Below are positions 21,249 through 29,988 of a stretch of DNA of 64,000 nucleotides, piece by piece (within the stretch, counting starts at the first letter, position 1; every line of letters starts with the position of its first letter). Source of the DNA: Luteococcus sp038433155 (lineage in GTDB: Bacteria > Actinomycetota > Actinomycetes > Propionibacteriales > Propionibacteriaceae); assembly GCF_038433155.1 (NCBI RefSeq), contig NZ_JBCDMW010000019.1:62001-126000 (forward strand), given 5' to 3'. A model generated the notes under the pieces. That model had not been told where the DNA came from, did not search any database, and saw only the letters and a program-made list of their open reading frames with translations. Both the position numbers and the translations under genes were made by a program.

Positions 21249-22160
21249 TCATGTGCTGGCCAGCGGCAACCCGACGACGATCCGCAGCTGCCCGTCCCGA
21301 ACCCGGGCCTGCAGGGTGCCGCCCATCTGACGCACCAGCTCCTGCACGATGGACAGCCCCAAGCCGGCGTGCGCACCGGTCCGGGCGGGATCTGCCCGGT
21401 AGAAGCGTTCGAAGAGCCGCTCCGCCTCCTCGACGCCCAGCCCGGGGGCGGAATTGGCGACGCACAGCACGGCCTGGCCGTCCTTGCGGGAGAGGCTCAC
21501 CGCGACGTCGCCACCACCGTGCGCCAGGGCATTCGCGACCAGGTTTCGCACCACCCGCCCCAACGCGGTGCTCTCCGCCTGCACCAGCAGCGGCTCGGTG
21601 GGCACGGCCACCGTTGGCTCCATGCCCTTGGTCTCGAAGGCGACGTAGAAGCCCAGCAGGGCCTCGGTCACCACCGCAGTGGCGTCCACCGGCCCCAGTT
21701 CCAGCCTCCGACCACCGGCGTCCAGGACACTCAGCTCGAAGAAGTCGTCCACCAGGCGTGCAAGATCATCAACCCGCTCCAGCACCGTCTGCAGCCGTCG
21801 CGGGGAGGTGTCGGCGGCCGCGCCGTCGCGTTGCACCAGCTGCAGGTAGCCGCGCACCGCGATCAGCGGAGTCTTCAGGTCATGGGAAATGTCGGCAATC
21901 TCGCGGCGCAGCCTGGCCTCGCGGGCGGCGGTAGCCACCCCCTCGACCCGCAGCTGCGCCAGCGAGGTGTCCACGTCGGCCACCAGATGCTCCAGCTCGT
22001 CGTCGCGCACCACCAGGGACAGTGGCTCGCGCGAACCGGACTTCCGGCGACGCTCCATCTGCACACGGACGTCGCGGATCTCCCGGTGGAGCCCCCGAAC
22101 GCGCATGACGGACCAGATCGCGACTGCCGCGCACACCGCGGCCACGATCCAGCCCGTCAT
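21249..22160 (-). CDS. Sensor histidine kinase, one membrane segment
   Basis: The 303-residue kinase has one N-terminal membrane helix (WIVAAVCAAVAIWSV) and almost no extracellular domain. A DHp H-box ISHDLKTPL (about residue 90) is followed by N-box NLVANALAHGG and G-box GLGLSIVQEL. It lies directly downstream of an ABC permease, 16 nt away, in the order regulator-ATPase-permease-kinase. This is typical of modules where the transporter itself senses a peptide antibiotic or envelope stress. The signal is unknown. Confidence 0.85.
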   Translation of the reverse strand: MTGWIVAAVCAAVAIWSVMRVRGLHREIRDVRVQMERRRKSGSREPLSLVVRDDELEHLVADVDTSLAQLRVEGVATAAREARLRREIADISHDLKTPLIAVRGYLQLVQRDGAAADTSPRRLQTVLERVDDLARLVDDFFELSVLDAGGRRLELGPVDATAVVTEALLGFYVAFETKGMEPTVAVPTEPLLVQAESTALGRVVRNLVANALAHGGGDVAVSLSRKDGQAVLCVANSAPGLGVEEAERLFERFYRADPARTGAHAGLGLSIVQELVRQMGGTLQARVRDGQLRIVVGLPLAST

Positions 22161-22176
22161 GAGGCCAGTCTTGCAG

Positions 22177-23016
22177 TCAGCTCAGCTCGCGGCGGCGAAG
22201 CCACGCGAGGCTGGCGGCACCCAGCAACACCACCCCCAGCGCGAACATCAGCCAGGTGTGCCCGACGATCTGCGTCTCGGCCCACGCCCGGGAGACCCGG
22301 TTCAGGTGCCACACAGGGCTGATGCCCAGCGTCAGGTCCGCCCACCGCGAGGGATGGGCCCGCACGACGGCCGCCAGGATGGGGGCCGCGAGCACCAGGA
22401 CGACCAGCAGCACCAGGCCCATCACCCGGGAGCGACTGATCAGTGTCACCAAGCTGACCAGCAACATCAACACGGCCTGGGGCAGGAAGATCAACAGGCA
22501 CAGCCACGCCCACTGGCCCACCTGGTGACCGGTCAGCGAGACATCCTCCCGGACCAGCACCAGTGCGAGGGTGATCGCATTGTGCAGCGCCCACAGGATT
22601 CCCGTCACGGCCACCGACAGGACCACCTTGGACAGGAAGAGACGAGTCTGCGACTGCCCCTGGGCGACGGCGATCTTGGTGATCCCGTTCTGGTCATCCG
22701 ACGAGGTGATCATCATGCCGGTGATCGGGATGGCGAACATCGTCGCCGCCGTGAAGCAGGTGGCCGAGTAGACCAGCTCCCAGAACAACGGGTGCGCCGG
22801 GTCCGCATAGGCGAAGCCGACGAAGCCGTCGATCAGCTCGACGCCGTCCTTGGTCACTCCGATGGGGCCGCCGAAGGCGAAGGATGTGGAGGCGTGGTCG
22901 GCGAAGTTGAACAGGCAGAACAGGCCGATCACCACGCAGAAGGCCACCCCGGTGACAGCGGCGAAGCGGGACCGCAGGAAGCGGTAGGCGTCGGCGCGCA
23001 GCATGTTGGCAAACAT
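22177..23016 (-). CDS. ABC transporter permease (ABC-2 type)
   Basis: This 279-residue membrane protein has about six hydrophobic helices and ends in a cytoplasmic WLRRREL tail. The ATG at 23016 (MFANMLRADAYRFLRSRF) is one nucleotide from the stop of the ATPase gene, so the two are translationally coupled. The N-terminal amphipathic stretch and a large loop after the first helix resemble permeases of BcrAB-like bacitracin/lantibiotic export or immunity systems. Substrate unknown. Confidence 0.8.
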   Translation of the reverse strand: MFANMLRADAYRFLRSRFAAVTGVAFCVVIGLFCLFNFADHASTSFAFGGPIGVTKDGVELIDGFVGFAYADPAHPLFWELVYSATCFTAATMFAIPITGMMITSSDDQNGITKIAVAQGQSQTRLFLSKVVLSVAVTGILWALHNAITLALVLVREDVSLTGHQVGQWAWLCLLIFLPQAVLMLLVSLVTLISRSRVMGLVLLVVLVLAAPILAAVVRAHPSRWADLTLGISPVWHLNRVSRAWAETQIVGHTWLMFALGVVLLGAASLAWLRRRELS

Positions 23017-23017
23017 C

Positions 23018-23935
23018 TCAGGCTCCCGTGACGAGGTCGGTGAAGTACTCCTCCAGCGAGGCGCCGCGCACCTCGAGGGCACTGACCTGCAGACCGGCGC
23101 CCACCAGGGCGGAGTTGATCATGGCCGACGCGTCCAGGTGGTCGGTCAACAGCAGGCTGTGGTCATCGGCCAGCCGGTAGTTGCGGATGCCCAGCTCCTC
23201 CTCCAGCACGGTTGCGGCCCGTGGGGCATCGTCGACGCGGATCCGCAGGGTGCGCTGGCACTGCTCATGCAGCTGCGGGGCGGTGAGCTGGCGCACCAGG
23301 CGGCCCTGGTGGATGAACCCGTAGCGGGTGGCGAACAGGTCCAGCTCCGCCAACAGGTGCGACGAGACGAGGATGGTGGTTCCGTCCTCATGGGCGCGGC
23401 GCACCAGGTCCTCGCGGACCCGGGCCATCCAGGTGGGGTCCAACCCGTTGACCGGTTCGTCGAGGATGAGCAGCTCCGGGCGCCCCAGCAGCGCGATGGC
23501 CAGCCCGAGGCGCTGGCGCATGCCCAGGCTGAACTTGCCGGCCTTCTTGTTCCCGGTCTCGGTCAGGCCGACGACCTCCAGTGCCTCGTCGGTCCAGTGT
23601 CCGCCGGCCAGCCCGCGCTGGATCCGCAGGGCCTCCAGGTTCTGCCGGGCCGTCAGGTCCAGGCTCAGCGCCGGCGACTCGATCAGGGCACCGATCCGGG
23701 AGCGTTGCGCCACCACCGCGGCACCTGTCGCACCGAACAGTTCCAGACTGCCGGCGCTAGGCCGGGCCAGGCCGGTCAGCAGCCGGATCAGCGTGGTCTT
23801 GCCCGCCCCGTTCTGCCCCACCAGCCCGTAGATCTCACCACGCGGGATCTCGATCCCGACGTCGTCCAGGGCCTTGACCGTGCCGTAGGTCTTGGTCAGC
23901 CCCCGGGTCCTCACCACCATCTCGTCCATGACCAC
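23018..23935 (-). CDS. ABC transporter ATP-binding protein (BcrA-like)
   Basis: The 305-residue ATPase has Walker A GQNGAGKTT (about residue 41), signature FSLGMRQRL and Walker B LLILDEPVNGLD, plus the C-terminal extension seen in drug- and lantibiotic-type ABC-2 exporters. It pairs with the permease immediately downstream and sits between the response regulator and the kinase. Export or immunity to a membrane-active compound is inferred from the layout. Confidence 0.87.
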   Translation of the reverse strand: MVMDEMVVRTRGLTKTYGTVKALDDVGIEIPRGEIYGLVGQNGAGKTTLIRLLTGLARPSAGSLELFGATGAAVVAQRSRIGALIESPALSLDLTARQNLEALRIQRGLAGGHWTDEALEVVGLTETGNKKAGKFSLGMRQRLGLAIALLGRPELLILDEPVNGLDPTWMARVREDLVRRAHEDGTTILVSSHLLAELDLFATRYGFIHQGRLVRQLTAPQLHEQCQRTLRIRVDDAPRAATVLEEELGIRNYRLADDHSLLLTDHLDASAMINSALVGAGLQVSALEVRGASLEEYFTDLVTGA

Positions 23936-24006
23936 GAGACTGCTGGACAGTTGTCAAGAAATGGTGAAGGTTGCCCTCAAGACTTCGCCAAGATCCTGCT
24001 GGGCCC

Positions 24007-24708
24007 CTACCGCTCCCGCAACGTGTAGCCGATCCCCCAGACGGTCTTGATCGGATCACAATCGGCAGCGTTCTTGATCTTGCGACGCAGGTTGTGCATG
24101 TGGGCGTTGACGGTGCGCTCGTCGTAGCCAACCTCCTCGCCCCAGACCTGGGCGTAGAGCCTGGCCTTGGCGTGCACCATCCGCGGGTCCCGGATCAGCA
24201 CCGTCAGCAGCCCGAACTCGGTGGCCGTCAGGCAGAGCTCCCGCCCGGCCACACTGGCCCGGTGCGCCGTCTCGTCCAGTTCAAGATCACCATGGTGGTG
24301 CACCGTGCGCGGGCTGGCCGGCCCGGCGGAGCGACGCAGGGCCGCTTCGCACCGGGCCACCACCTCGTCGATGTCAAAGGGTTTGGTGACATAGTCGTCG
24401 GCGCCCAGGTTCAGCAGGTCGATCTTGGTCCGGGTGGTCTCCCGGGCCGACACCACGATCACCGGCACCTGGCTCTCCTGCCGGATGGCGCGCAGCACCT
24501 CGTCGCCGCTCTTGAAGGGCAGCATCAGGTCCAGCAGCACCAGGTCGGGTTGGGCACTGTGCGCCAGCCGGATCCCGTCGAGTCCGGTGAAGGCCTGCAC
24601 CACCCGCATCCCGCGCTCGGTCAGGATCTCCGCGAGCAGCGTCGAGGCCTGCTTGTCGTCCTCGACGACCAGCACGGTGGGCTCGGATGTCTGCACGTCC
24701 ACCATCAT
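24007..24708 (-). CDS. OmpR-family response regulator
   Basis: The 233-residue protein has a receiver domain with the phosphorylated aspartate in LVLLDLMLP and the conserved lysine in DYVTKPFD. The C-terminal winged helix carries RTVNAHMHNLRRKI. The start is placed at ATG 24708; a second ATG follows immediately. It heads a minus-strand unit with the ABC genes and the kinase and is divergent from an antiporter 64 nt away. Confidence 0.9.
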   Translation of the reverse strand: MMVDVQTSEPTVLVVEDDKQASTLLAEILTERGMRVVQAFTGLDGIRLAHSAQPDLVLLDLMLPFKSGDEVLRAIRQESQVPVIVVSARETTRTKIDLLNLGADDYVTKPFDIDEVVARCEAALRRSAGPASPRTVHHHGDLELDETAHRASVAGRELCLTATEFGLLTVLIRDPRMVHAKARLYAQVWGEEVGYDERTVNAHMHNLRRKIKNAADCDPIKTVWGIGYTLRER

Positions 24709-24772
24709 GCCCGAGTCGCCGTCCAGCTCCTGACGGGAGCACAATTGCCCCACCCCACCCCGGAGACTGCCC

Positions 24773-26347
24773 GTGCTTGACTTCCTCGCCACCCATCCGC
24801 TGCTCACCCTGATGCTGGTGCTCTCCACCGGCGCCCTGCTGGGCCAGATCAGGTTCGGCCCGCTGCGCTTCGGCGCGGCCGGCGCGCTGTTCATGGGCCT
24901 GGTGATCGGCGCCCTCGACGCCCGGCTGGGCACGGCCACGGGGCTGGGGCTGGTGAAGAGTCTGGGCGTGGTGCTGTTCTGCTACACCGTCGGTCTGGCC
25001 GCGGGCTCCACCTTTGTCTCCGATCTGCGCCGGCAGTGGTCGCTGATGCTGGCCGGTGTGCTGGGGCTGGCTGCCATGGCGGGCGTCGGCGCCGGGCTGG
25101 GCCGGCTCTTGGGGCTCAGCCCTGGGCACATTGCCGGCCTCTACGCCGGGGTGCTCACCTCGCCGGCCATCGACGCCGCGATCACCGCCACCCAGGGCTC
25201 CGGCGACACCCTCGTCGGCTACGCCCTGGCCTACCCGACGGGCGTAGTGGTGGGAATGATCATGGTCGCGCTGGTGGTGGAGCGACGCTGGCCCGGCCAC
25301 CGGGACAACCGCTCGCTGGCCGAGGCCGGGATCGTCGCCGTCACCGCCCGGGTGCAGCGCGAGGCGGAGCTGTGGGATGTACCCGGTTTCCGTGACCAGA
25401 CGGTGAAGTTCTCCTACCTGGAGCGCGACGGGGACATCCGGGTGGCCCGCGGGCTGGGGCCGCTGCTGCCCGGAGACCGGGTGCTGGTGATCGGCTCCCC
25501 CGACGACGTCGAGACGGCGATCAACTTCCTGGGCCGGGCCAGCGAGTCCGGGGACCTGACGCACCACCGTCGCGATGTCGACTTCCGGCGCTTCCTGGTT
25601 AGCTCCCCGCACGTGGTGGGCCGCACCATTGCGGAGTTGAACGTGCAGACTGACCTGCACGGCGTGATCACCCGGGTGCGCCGGGGTGACCTGGACATGT
25701 TGGCCCGCGATGACCTGGTGCTGCAGCCCGGGGACCGGGTGCTGGCGGTGGTGCCCAGCAACCAGCTCGAGGACGCGGTGGACTTCTTCGGGGATTCGGA
25801 GCGACGGGTGAGCCAGGTGGACGCCCTGACCATGGGCCTGGGGATCAGCCTGGGCCTGCTGGCCGGCGCCGTGGTGCTGCCGCTGCCCGGCGGGTTGCGC
25901 TTCGGTCTGGGCGCCGCGGCCGGCCCGCTGGTGGTGGGGATGGTCCTGGGCGCACTGCACCGCACCGGCCCCTTCCGCTGGGACCTGCCGGGCGTGGTGA
26001 ACGCGACGCTGCGCCAACTGGGGCTGATGATCTTCCTGGCCGCCGTCGGACTGGCGTCGGGCCCGGCCTTCATCTCCCAGGCGCTCACCTTGACCGGCGC
26101 CGCGGTGCTCCTGGTCAGCGGGGTGAGCCTGGTGCTGGGTGGGCTGATCGTGTTGGCCGGGGCCCGGCTGATCGGGCTGTCCGCCCAGCGCGCCAGCGGG
26201 GGCTTCGCGGGCTTCGTCGGGCAGCCAGCCATCCTGGCCTTCGCCAATTCCAAGGTCAACGACGAGCGGATCGAGAGCGCCTATGGGGCGCTGTTCGCCC
26301 TGGGCACCATCGTGAAGATCCTGCTGGTGCAGGTGATCGCCCGCTGA
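24773..26347 (+). CDS. AspT/YidE-family transporter with TrkA-C domains
   Basis: This 524-residue membrane protein has two hydrophobic halves (about residues 1-165 and 350-524). They flank a soluble middle with two TrkA-C-like modules (around residues 185-255 and 270-345). That architecture defines the aspartate:alanine exchanger family, including E. coli YidE/YbjL. The GTG at 24773 has GGAGA upstream. Substrate unknown; amino-acid or dicarboxylate exchange is inferred from the family. Confidence 0.85.
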   Translation: MLDFLATHPLLTLMLVLSTGALLGQIRFGPLRFGAAGALFMGLVIGALDARLGTATGLGLVKSLGVVLFCYTVGLAAGSTFVSDLRRQWSLMLAGVLGLAAMAGVGAGLGRLLGLSPGHIAGLYAGVLTSPAIDAAITATQGSGDTLVGYALAYPTGVVVGMIMVALVVERRWPGHRDNRSLAEAGIVAVTARVQREAELWDVPGFRDQTVKFSYLERDGDIRVARGLGPLLPGDRVLVIGSPDDVETAINFLGRASESGDLTHHRRDVDFRRFLVSSPHVVGRTIAELNVQTDLHGVITRVRRGDLDMLARDDLVLQPGDRVLAVVPSNQLEDAVDFFGDSERRVSQVDALTMGLGISLGLLAGAVVLPLPGGLRFGLGAAAGPLVVGMVLGALHRTGPFRWDLPGVVNATLRQLGLMIFLAAVGLASGPAFISQALTLTGAAVLLVSGVSLVLGGLIVLAGARLIGLSAQRASGGFAGFVGQPAILAFANSKVNDERIESAYGALFALGTIVKILLVQVIAR

Positions 26348-26365
26348 TCGGGCGTCGACGGATCA

Positions 26366-26431
26366 CTGCGCAGCCGCAACATCCTGGTGCAGCCGTTGGA
26401 GCAGCTGCACCACGACGTTACGGCTGCGCAG
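26366..26431. terminator. 28-bp imperfect inverted repeat between convergent genes
   Basis: 26366-26393 and 26404-26431 are inverted copies matching at 25 of 28 positions around a 10-nt loop. The element starts 19 nt after the transporter stop and lies before the convergent kinase gene, so it can terminate both transcripts. The stem is much longer than an ordinary terminator. Confidence 0.65.
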
Positions 26432-26487
26432 TCCGGGCGTCGGACCGATGGAGGCCCGACGGGATCCGTCGCGGCCTGCCCGCACGG

Positions 26488-27459
26488 TCAGTGGGCCAGG
26501 CCGGGGTCCGCGTCCATCACGGCCTGCACCTCATCCCGGGTGGGCGCATGGGCCCCGGCCCGGCTGACGGTCAGGCCCGAGGTGATCACGGCCCGGTGCA
26601 GCGCCGGCTGCACCTCATTCCACCCCGCGTCGGCCAGCCGGGCCGCCGCCTCCCGGGAGCCGATCAGCCCGGCATCCAGCAGGCCGGAGAGGAGGCCGCC
26701 CATGAAGGAGTCGCCGGCGCCGACGGTGTCGCCCAGCTTCACCGTCATCTGGTCCACGTGCAGCATGTCCCGGTTGTGGGCCAGCAGCGCGTACGCGCCC
26801 CACGGGCCGCGGGTGAGCACCACCAGTGCCGGGCCCATCGCGGCCCAGCGACGCATGATGTCCTCCACCGGGACCCCCGGGTAGAGCCATTCGACGTCCT
26901 CGTCGGAGGCCTTGACCACGTCGGCCAGGGCCACCAGTTCCTCGATCCGCCCCACCACCTTGTCCGGGGACTCCATCAGGGCCGGGCGGACATTGGGGTC
27001 ATAGCTGATGGTGCCGGTGGGCTTGACGGCCTTGACCGCGTCCACCACCTGGGTTCCGCCGGGTTCCAGCGTCGCGGCGATGGAGCCGGTGTGCAGGTGG
27101 GCGTAGCGCTCGACGCCGGACATGTCGGGCAGCGCCCATTCCAGATCGAACTCGTAGGTGGCGCGACCCTCAGCGTCCAGGTGGGCGTAGGCGACGGGGG
27201 TCTTGGCGGCCCCGTCGCTGCCGGGCTGGACGGGCACCCCATGGTCGGCGGCGTGCTGCTCGATGGCCGCACCACGCTCGTCCTTGCCCCACCAAGCACC
27301 GATGGTGGCGTCGTGGCCAAGCTGGGAGAGCACACAGGCAACGTTGAGCGGGCTACCGCCGACGTGCTCGCCGGTGACCACACCTTCGCGCAGCACGACG
27401 TCGACCAGTGCCTCCCCGAGGCAGAGCACCGCGGGCTTGTGGGGAACTTCAGTGTCCAT
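26488..27459 (-). CDS. PfkB-family carbohydrate kinase (probable fructokinase)
   Basis: The 323-residue ribokinase-fold enzyme has GGSPLNVACVLSQLG near the N-terminus and the PfkB signature DTVGAGDSFMGGLLSGL near residue 250, whose aspartate is the catalytic base. The ATG at 27459 (MDTEVPHKPAVLCLGEALVD) matches the usual start. No sugar transporter or operon partner is adjacent, so fructose is only the most likely substrate; another hexose or a nucleoside is possible. Confidence 0.88.
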   Translation of the reverse strand: MDTEVPHKPAVLCLGEALVDVVLREGVVTGEHVGGSPLNVACVLSQLGHDATIGAWWGKDERGAAIEQHAADHGVPVQPGSDGAAKTPVAYAHLDAEGRATYEFDLEWALPDMSGVERYAHLHTGSIAATLEPGGTQVVDAVKAVKPTGTISYDPNVRPALMESPDKVVGRIEELVALADVVKASDEDVEWLYPGVPVEDIMRRWAAMGPALVVLTRGPWGAYALLAHNRDMLHVDQMTVKLGDTVGAGDSFMGGLLSGLLDAGLIGSREAAARLADAGWNEVQPALHRAVITSGLTVSRAGAHAPTRDEVQAVMDADPGLAH

Positions 27460-27606
27460 GGAACTGATCTTGGCAGTGGCGGCGCGCGAATCCAACTCAC
27501 CACCTGCCCCAATTGGGTGGGATCTGCGGCTCGGAAAGCCACAATGGTGAGCCACGTCACACCCAATCGGGCATCCGGACTACGTCGCGTCGCCGGAACC
27601 GCAGGC

Positions 27607-28038
27607 TCAGCGCGCCGGCAGAGCCAACTGGCGACGGGTCACGTGCCGGCCCAGATGCACCGCACCGGAGGTCTCGGCGGTGAAGACCCGGCCACCGGCA
27701 CCGGGGACCGAACGCGCGGCCCGGGCCTCCGCCAGCAGGGCCTCCGCCTCAGTCAGCCGGCTCCGCAAGGCGTCCAGCTCGTTCTCCAGCTCCAGGATCC
27801 GCTGGATTCCGCTGAGGTTGATCCCCTCGTCCTGGCTGAGGTGCTGCACCAGGCGCAGCTTGGCCACATCGCGCGGGGAATAGCGTCGTCCCCGCCCGCG
27901 GGAACGACGCGGCACCACCAGCCCCAACCGGTCATACTGGCGCAGGGTCTGGGGGTGCATGCCGGCCAGGTTGGCCGCGACGCCGATGGTGAAGACGGCG
28001 GCGTCGCGGTCAACCACCTGCGGATAGTTGGCGCTCAC
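27607..28038 (-). CDS. hspR: Heat-shock repressor HspR
   Basis: This 143-residue MerR-family regulator ends the dnaK operon. An N-terminal winged helix (FTIGVAANLAGMHPQTLRQYDRLGLV) is followed by a dimerisation coil (LELENELDALRSRLTEAEALL). HspR binds HAIR sites with DnaK as co-repressor and is released when DnaK is recruited to unfolded proteins. The GTG start overlaps the dnaJ stop by 4 nt. Five matching HAIR elements occur in the window, at clpB and dnaK. Confidence 0.95.
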   Translation of the reverse strand: MSANYPQVVDRDAAVFTIGVAANLAGMHPQTLRQYDRLGLVVPRRSRGRGRRYSPRDVAKLRLVQHLSQDEGINLSGIQRILELENELDALRSRLTEAEALLAEARAARSVPGAGGRVFTAETSGAVHLGRHVTRRQLALPAR

Positions 28039-29207
28039 GAGGTGCTCCCGAAGAGCGTGGCCCGCGGATCACTGCTCCCCACGGCCTGGTCGAAGTCCCG
28101 CAGCTTCTGCTTGGCCGGCTCATCCAGGGTGTCCGGCACCTGCACCTCGACGGTGACCAGCAGGTCCCCGGTGGTGCCATTGGGGCGGGAAACCCCCTTG
28201 CCACGCACCCGGAAGGTGCGCCCATTCGGGGTGCCGGCGGGAATCCGCAGCTTGACCCGCGAACCCTTCAGCGTCGGCACCTCGATCTCGGCCCCTAGCG
28301 CCGCCTCGGCGAAGGTGACCGGCGCCGTGACGGTCAGATTGTCGTCCTTGCGCCCGAAGATTGCGTGCGGGCGGACGTGCACCAGCACGTACAGGTCACC
28401 CGCGGAACCACCGTTCTCACCCGGGGAACCCTTGCCCTTGACCCGGATCTTCTGACCGTCTGTGACGCCGGCCGGGATCCGCACCTGCATGGTCTTGGCA
28501 GACTTGGCCCGGCCGGAGCCGTGGCAGACCTCGCACGGGTCCTTGACCACCAGACCCCGGCCCTTGCAGTCGGAGCAGGTCTCGGTGACGCCGAAGACCC
28601 CGCCGCTGGTGGAGGTGCGCACGCCGGAGCCCTGACAGGTTTGGCAGACCTCGGGCACCGTGCCGGCCTTGGCCCCGGTCCCGCGGCAGGCCGCGCAGGC
28701 CGCTTCCGAGACCATCTGCACGCCCACCGTGGTGCCGTCGACCGCGTCGGTGAAGCTGATGGTCACGTCGCCCTCCACGTCGGATCCCCGACGAGCCCCC
28801 CGGCCACCAGCACCACGACGGGCCGACCCGCCGGCCGCCTGGCCGAACAGGTCACCGAAGAGGTCCCCGAAACCGCCGCCGGCCTGGGCATTGCGGAACA
28901 GGTCCTCGACGTTGACGCCGCCGGGGGCCGCACCCGGCTGGCCGCCCCGCGGGAAGCGGAAGCCGCCGCCACCGAAGAGGCTGCGGGCCTCGTCGTACTC
29001 CTTGCGCTTCTTGGGGTCGGACAGCACGGAATTGGCCTCCGAGACGTCCTTGAAACGCTGCTCCGCCTTGGCATCCCCGGGGTGCTGGTCCGGGTGGTTC
29101 TCCCGGGCCAGCTTACGGAAGGCCTTCTTGATCTCCTCGGGCTTGGCGTCCTTGGAGACGCCCAGGATCTTGTAGTAGTCCTTCTCCGCGTAGTCCTTAA
29201 CGCTCAT
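28035..29207 (-). CDS. dnaJ: Co-chaperone DnaJ (zinc-finger type)
   Basis: The 390-residue Hsp40 stimulates DnaK ATPase. It has a J-domain with HPD (about residue 38), a G/F-rich linker (80-130), four CxxCxGxG zinc repeats (CAACRGTG, CQTCQGSG, CSDCKGRG, CEVCHGSG) and two C-terminal beta domains. The J-domain start with DYAEKDYY is typical of the actinobacterial DnaJ1 encoded with dnaK. It overlaps hspR by 4 nt and lies 25 nt after grpE. Confidence 0.96.
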   Translation of the reverse strand: MSVKDYAEKDYYKILGVSKDAKPEEIKKAFRKLARENHPDQHPGDAKAEQRFKDVSEANSVLSDPKKRKEYDEARSLFGGGGFRFPRGGQPGAAPGGVNVEDLFRNAQAGGGFGDLFGDLFGQAAGGSARRGAGGRGARRGSDVEGDVTISFTDAVDGTTVGVQMVSEAACAACRGTGAKAGTVPEVCQTCQGSGVRTSTSGGVFGVTETCSDCKGRGLVVKDPCEVCHGSGRAKSAKTMQVRIPAGVTDGQKIRVKGKGSPGENGGSAGDLYVLVHVRPHAIFGRKDDNLTVTAPVTFAEAALGAEIEVPTLKGSRVKLRIPAGTPNGRTFRVRGKGVSRPNGTTGDLLVTVEVQVPDTLDEPAKQKLRDFDQAVGSSDPRATLFGSTS

Positions 29208-29232
29208 GGCGCCTCCTCCTTCCTCGGTGCAG

Positions 29233-29850
29233 TCAGTTCTGGGGGGCGGGCTGACCCTGCGGCTCGCCCGCGGCAGTGGGATCGGGCTCGCTCACGGCAA
29301 CCCGAGCCGGGCGCAGCACCCGGCCATTCATCTGGTAGCCGCGCTGCATCACCTGGGAGACGCAGGTGCTGGTGGCGCCGGGCAACGGCACCTGCATCAG
29401 GGCGTCGTGCAGGTTCGGGTCGAACTCGTCGCCCACCTCACCAAAGGCCACCAGGCCGTGCTTCTCGGCCACCTTGCCAATCTCGTCGGCCACCATCTTG
29501 AAGCCGCCGGTCAGCTCGTCGTGCTCGCGGGCCATGTGGATGCCGTCCAGCACCGGCATCAGCTCGCGCACCATGCCCTCGGCGCCCTGCTGCTTGGCCA
29601 TCTGACGGTCCCGGTCAACCCGTCGCTTGTAGTTGACGTACTCGGCCTGCAGCCGCTGCAGGTCCAGGGTGCGCTCGGCCACCAGGGCCTCCAGCTCGGT
29701 CACCCGGTCGGCCGGCTCCGCGACGCTGCTCTCCACCGGAGCCTCCTCGGCGGGCGTCTGCGCGCCGGCCATCGCCTCGTCGATCTCCTGACGGGTCTGC
29801 TCACTGACCTCGTCGGGCTGCTGCGGGTCTGGCTGCTGGTTCTCGCTCAT
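29233..29850 (-). CDS. grpE: Nucleotide exchange factor GrpE
   Basis: The 205-residue GrpE has an acidic, Q/P/E-rich N-terminal tail, a long coiled helix (TELEALVAERTLDLQRLQAEYVNYK) and the C-terminal beta wing (VMQRGYQMNGRVLRPARVAV). It releases ADP from DnaK. It is separated from dnaK by 138 nt containing two hairpins, the only large gap in the operon. Confidence 0.95.
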   Translation of the reverse strand: MSENQQPDPQQPDEVSEQTRQEIDEAMAGAQTPAEEAPVESSVAEPADRVTELEALVAERTLDLQRLQAEYVNYKRRVDRDRQMAKQQGAEGMVRELMPVLDGIHMAREHDELTGGFKMVADEIGKVAEKHGLVAFGEVGDEFDPNLHDALMQVPLPGATSTCVSQVMQRGYQMNGRVLRPARVAVSEPDPTAAGEPQGQPAPQN

Positions 29851-29924
29851 GGTCTGCTCACATCTCCTGGTCAGAGTCTGTTGATCTTGGTCGCGAAATC
29901 GATGATCTTGGTCCTTCGGAGGTG

Positions 29925-29964
29925 CCCGGGACGGGCTCCAGCATGACTGGAGTTCCGCCCCGGG
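29925..29964 (-). terminator. dnaK-grpE intergenic hairpin
   Basis: CCCGGG-A-CGG-G-CTCCAG pairs with CTGGAG-TT-CCG-C-CCCGGG across a 5-nt loop, about 15 base pairs with small internal mismatches. A smaller CGGATC-AA-GATCCG hairpin at 29973-29986 follows the dnaK stop directly. They could be a partial terminator or a processing/stabilising structure giving more dnaK than grpE mRNA. Confidence 0.55.
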
Positions 29965-29988
29965 CCAACCGGCGGATCAAGATCCGGC

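Noticed and set aside
24374..26017. Minus-strand 547-codon frame over the AspT/YidE-type gene
   Set aside because: It is antisense to the transporter; the translation is His/Gln/Gly-rich without motifs.
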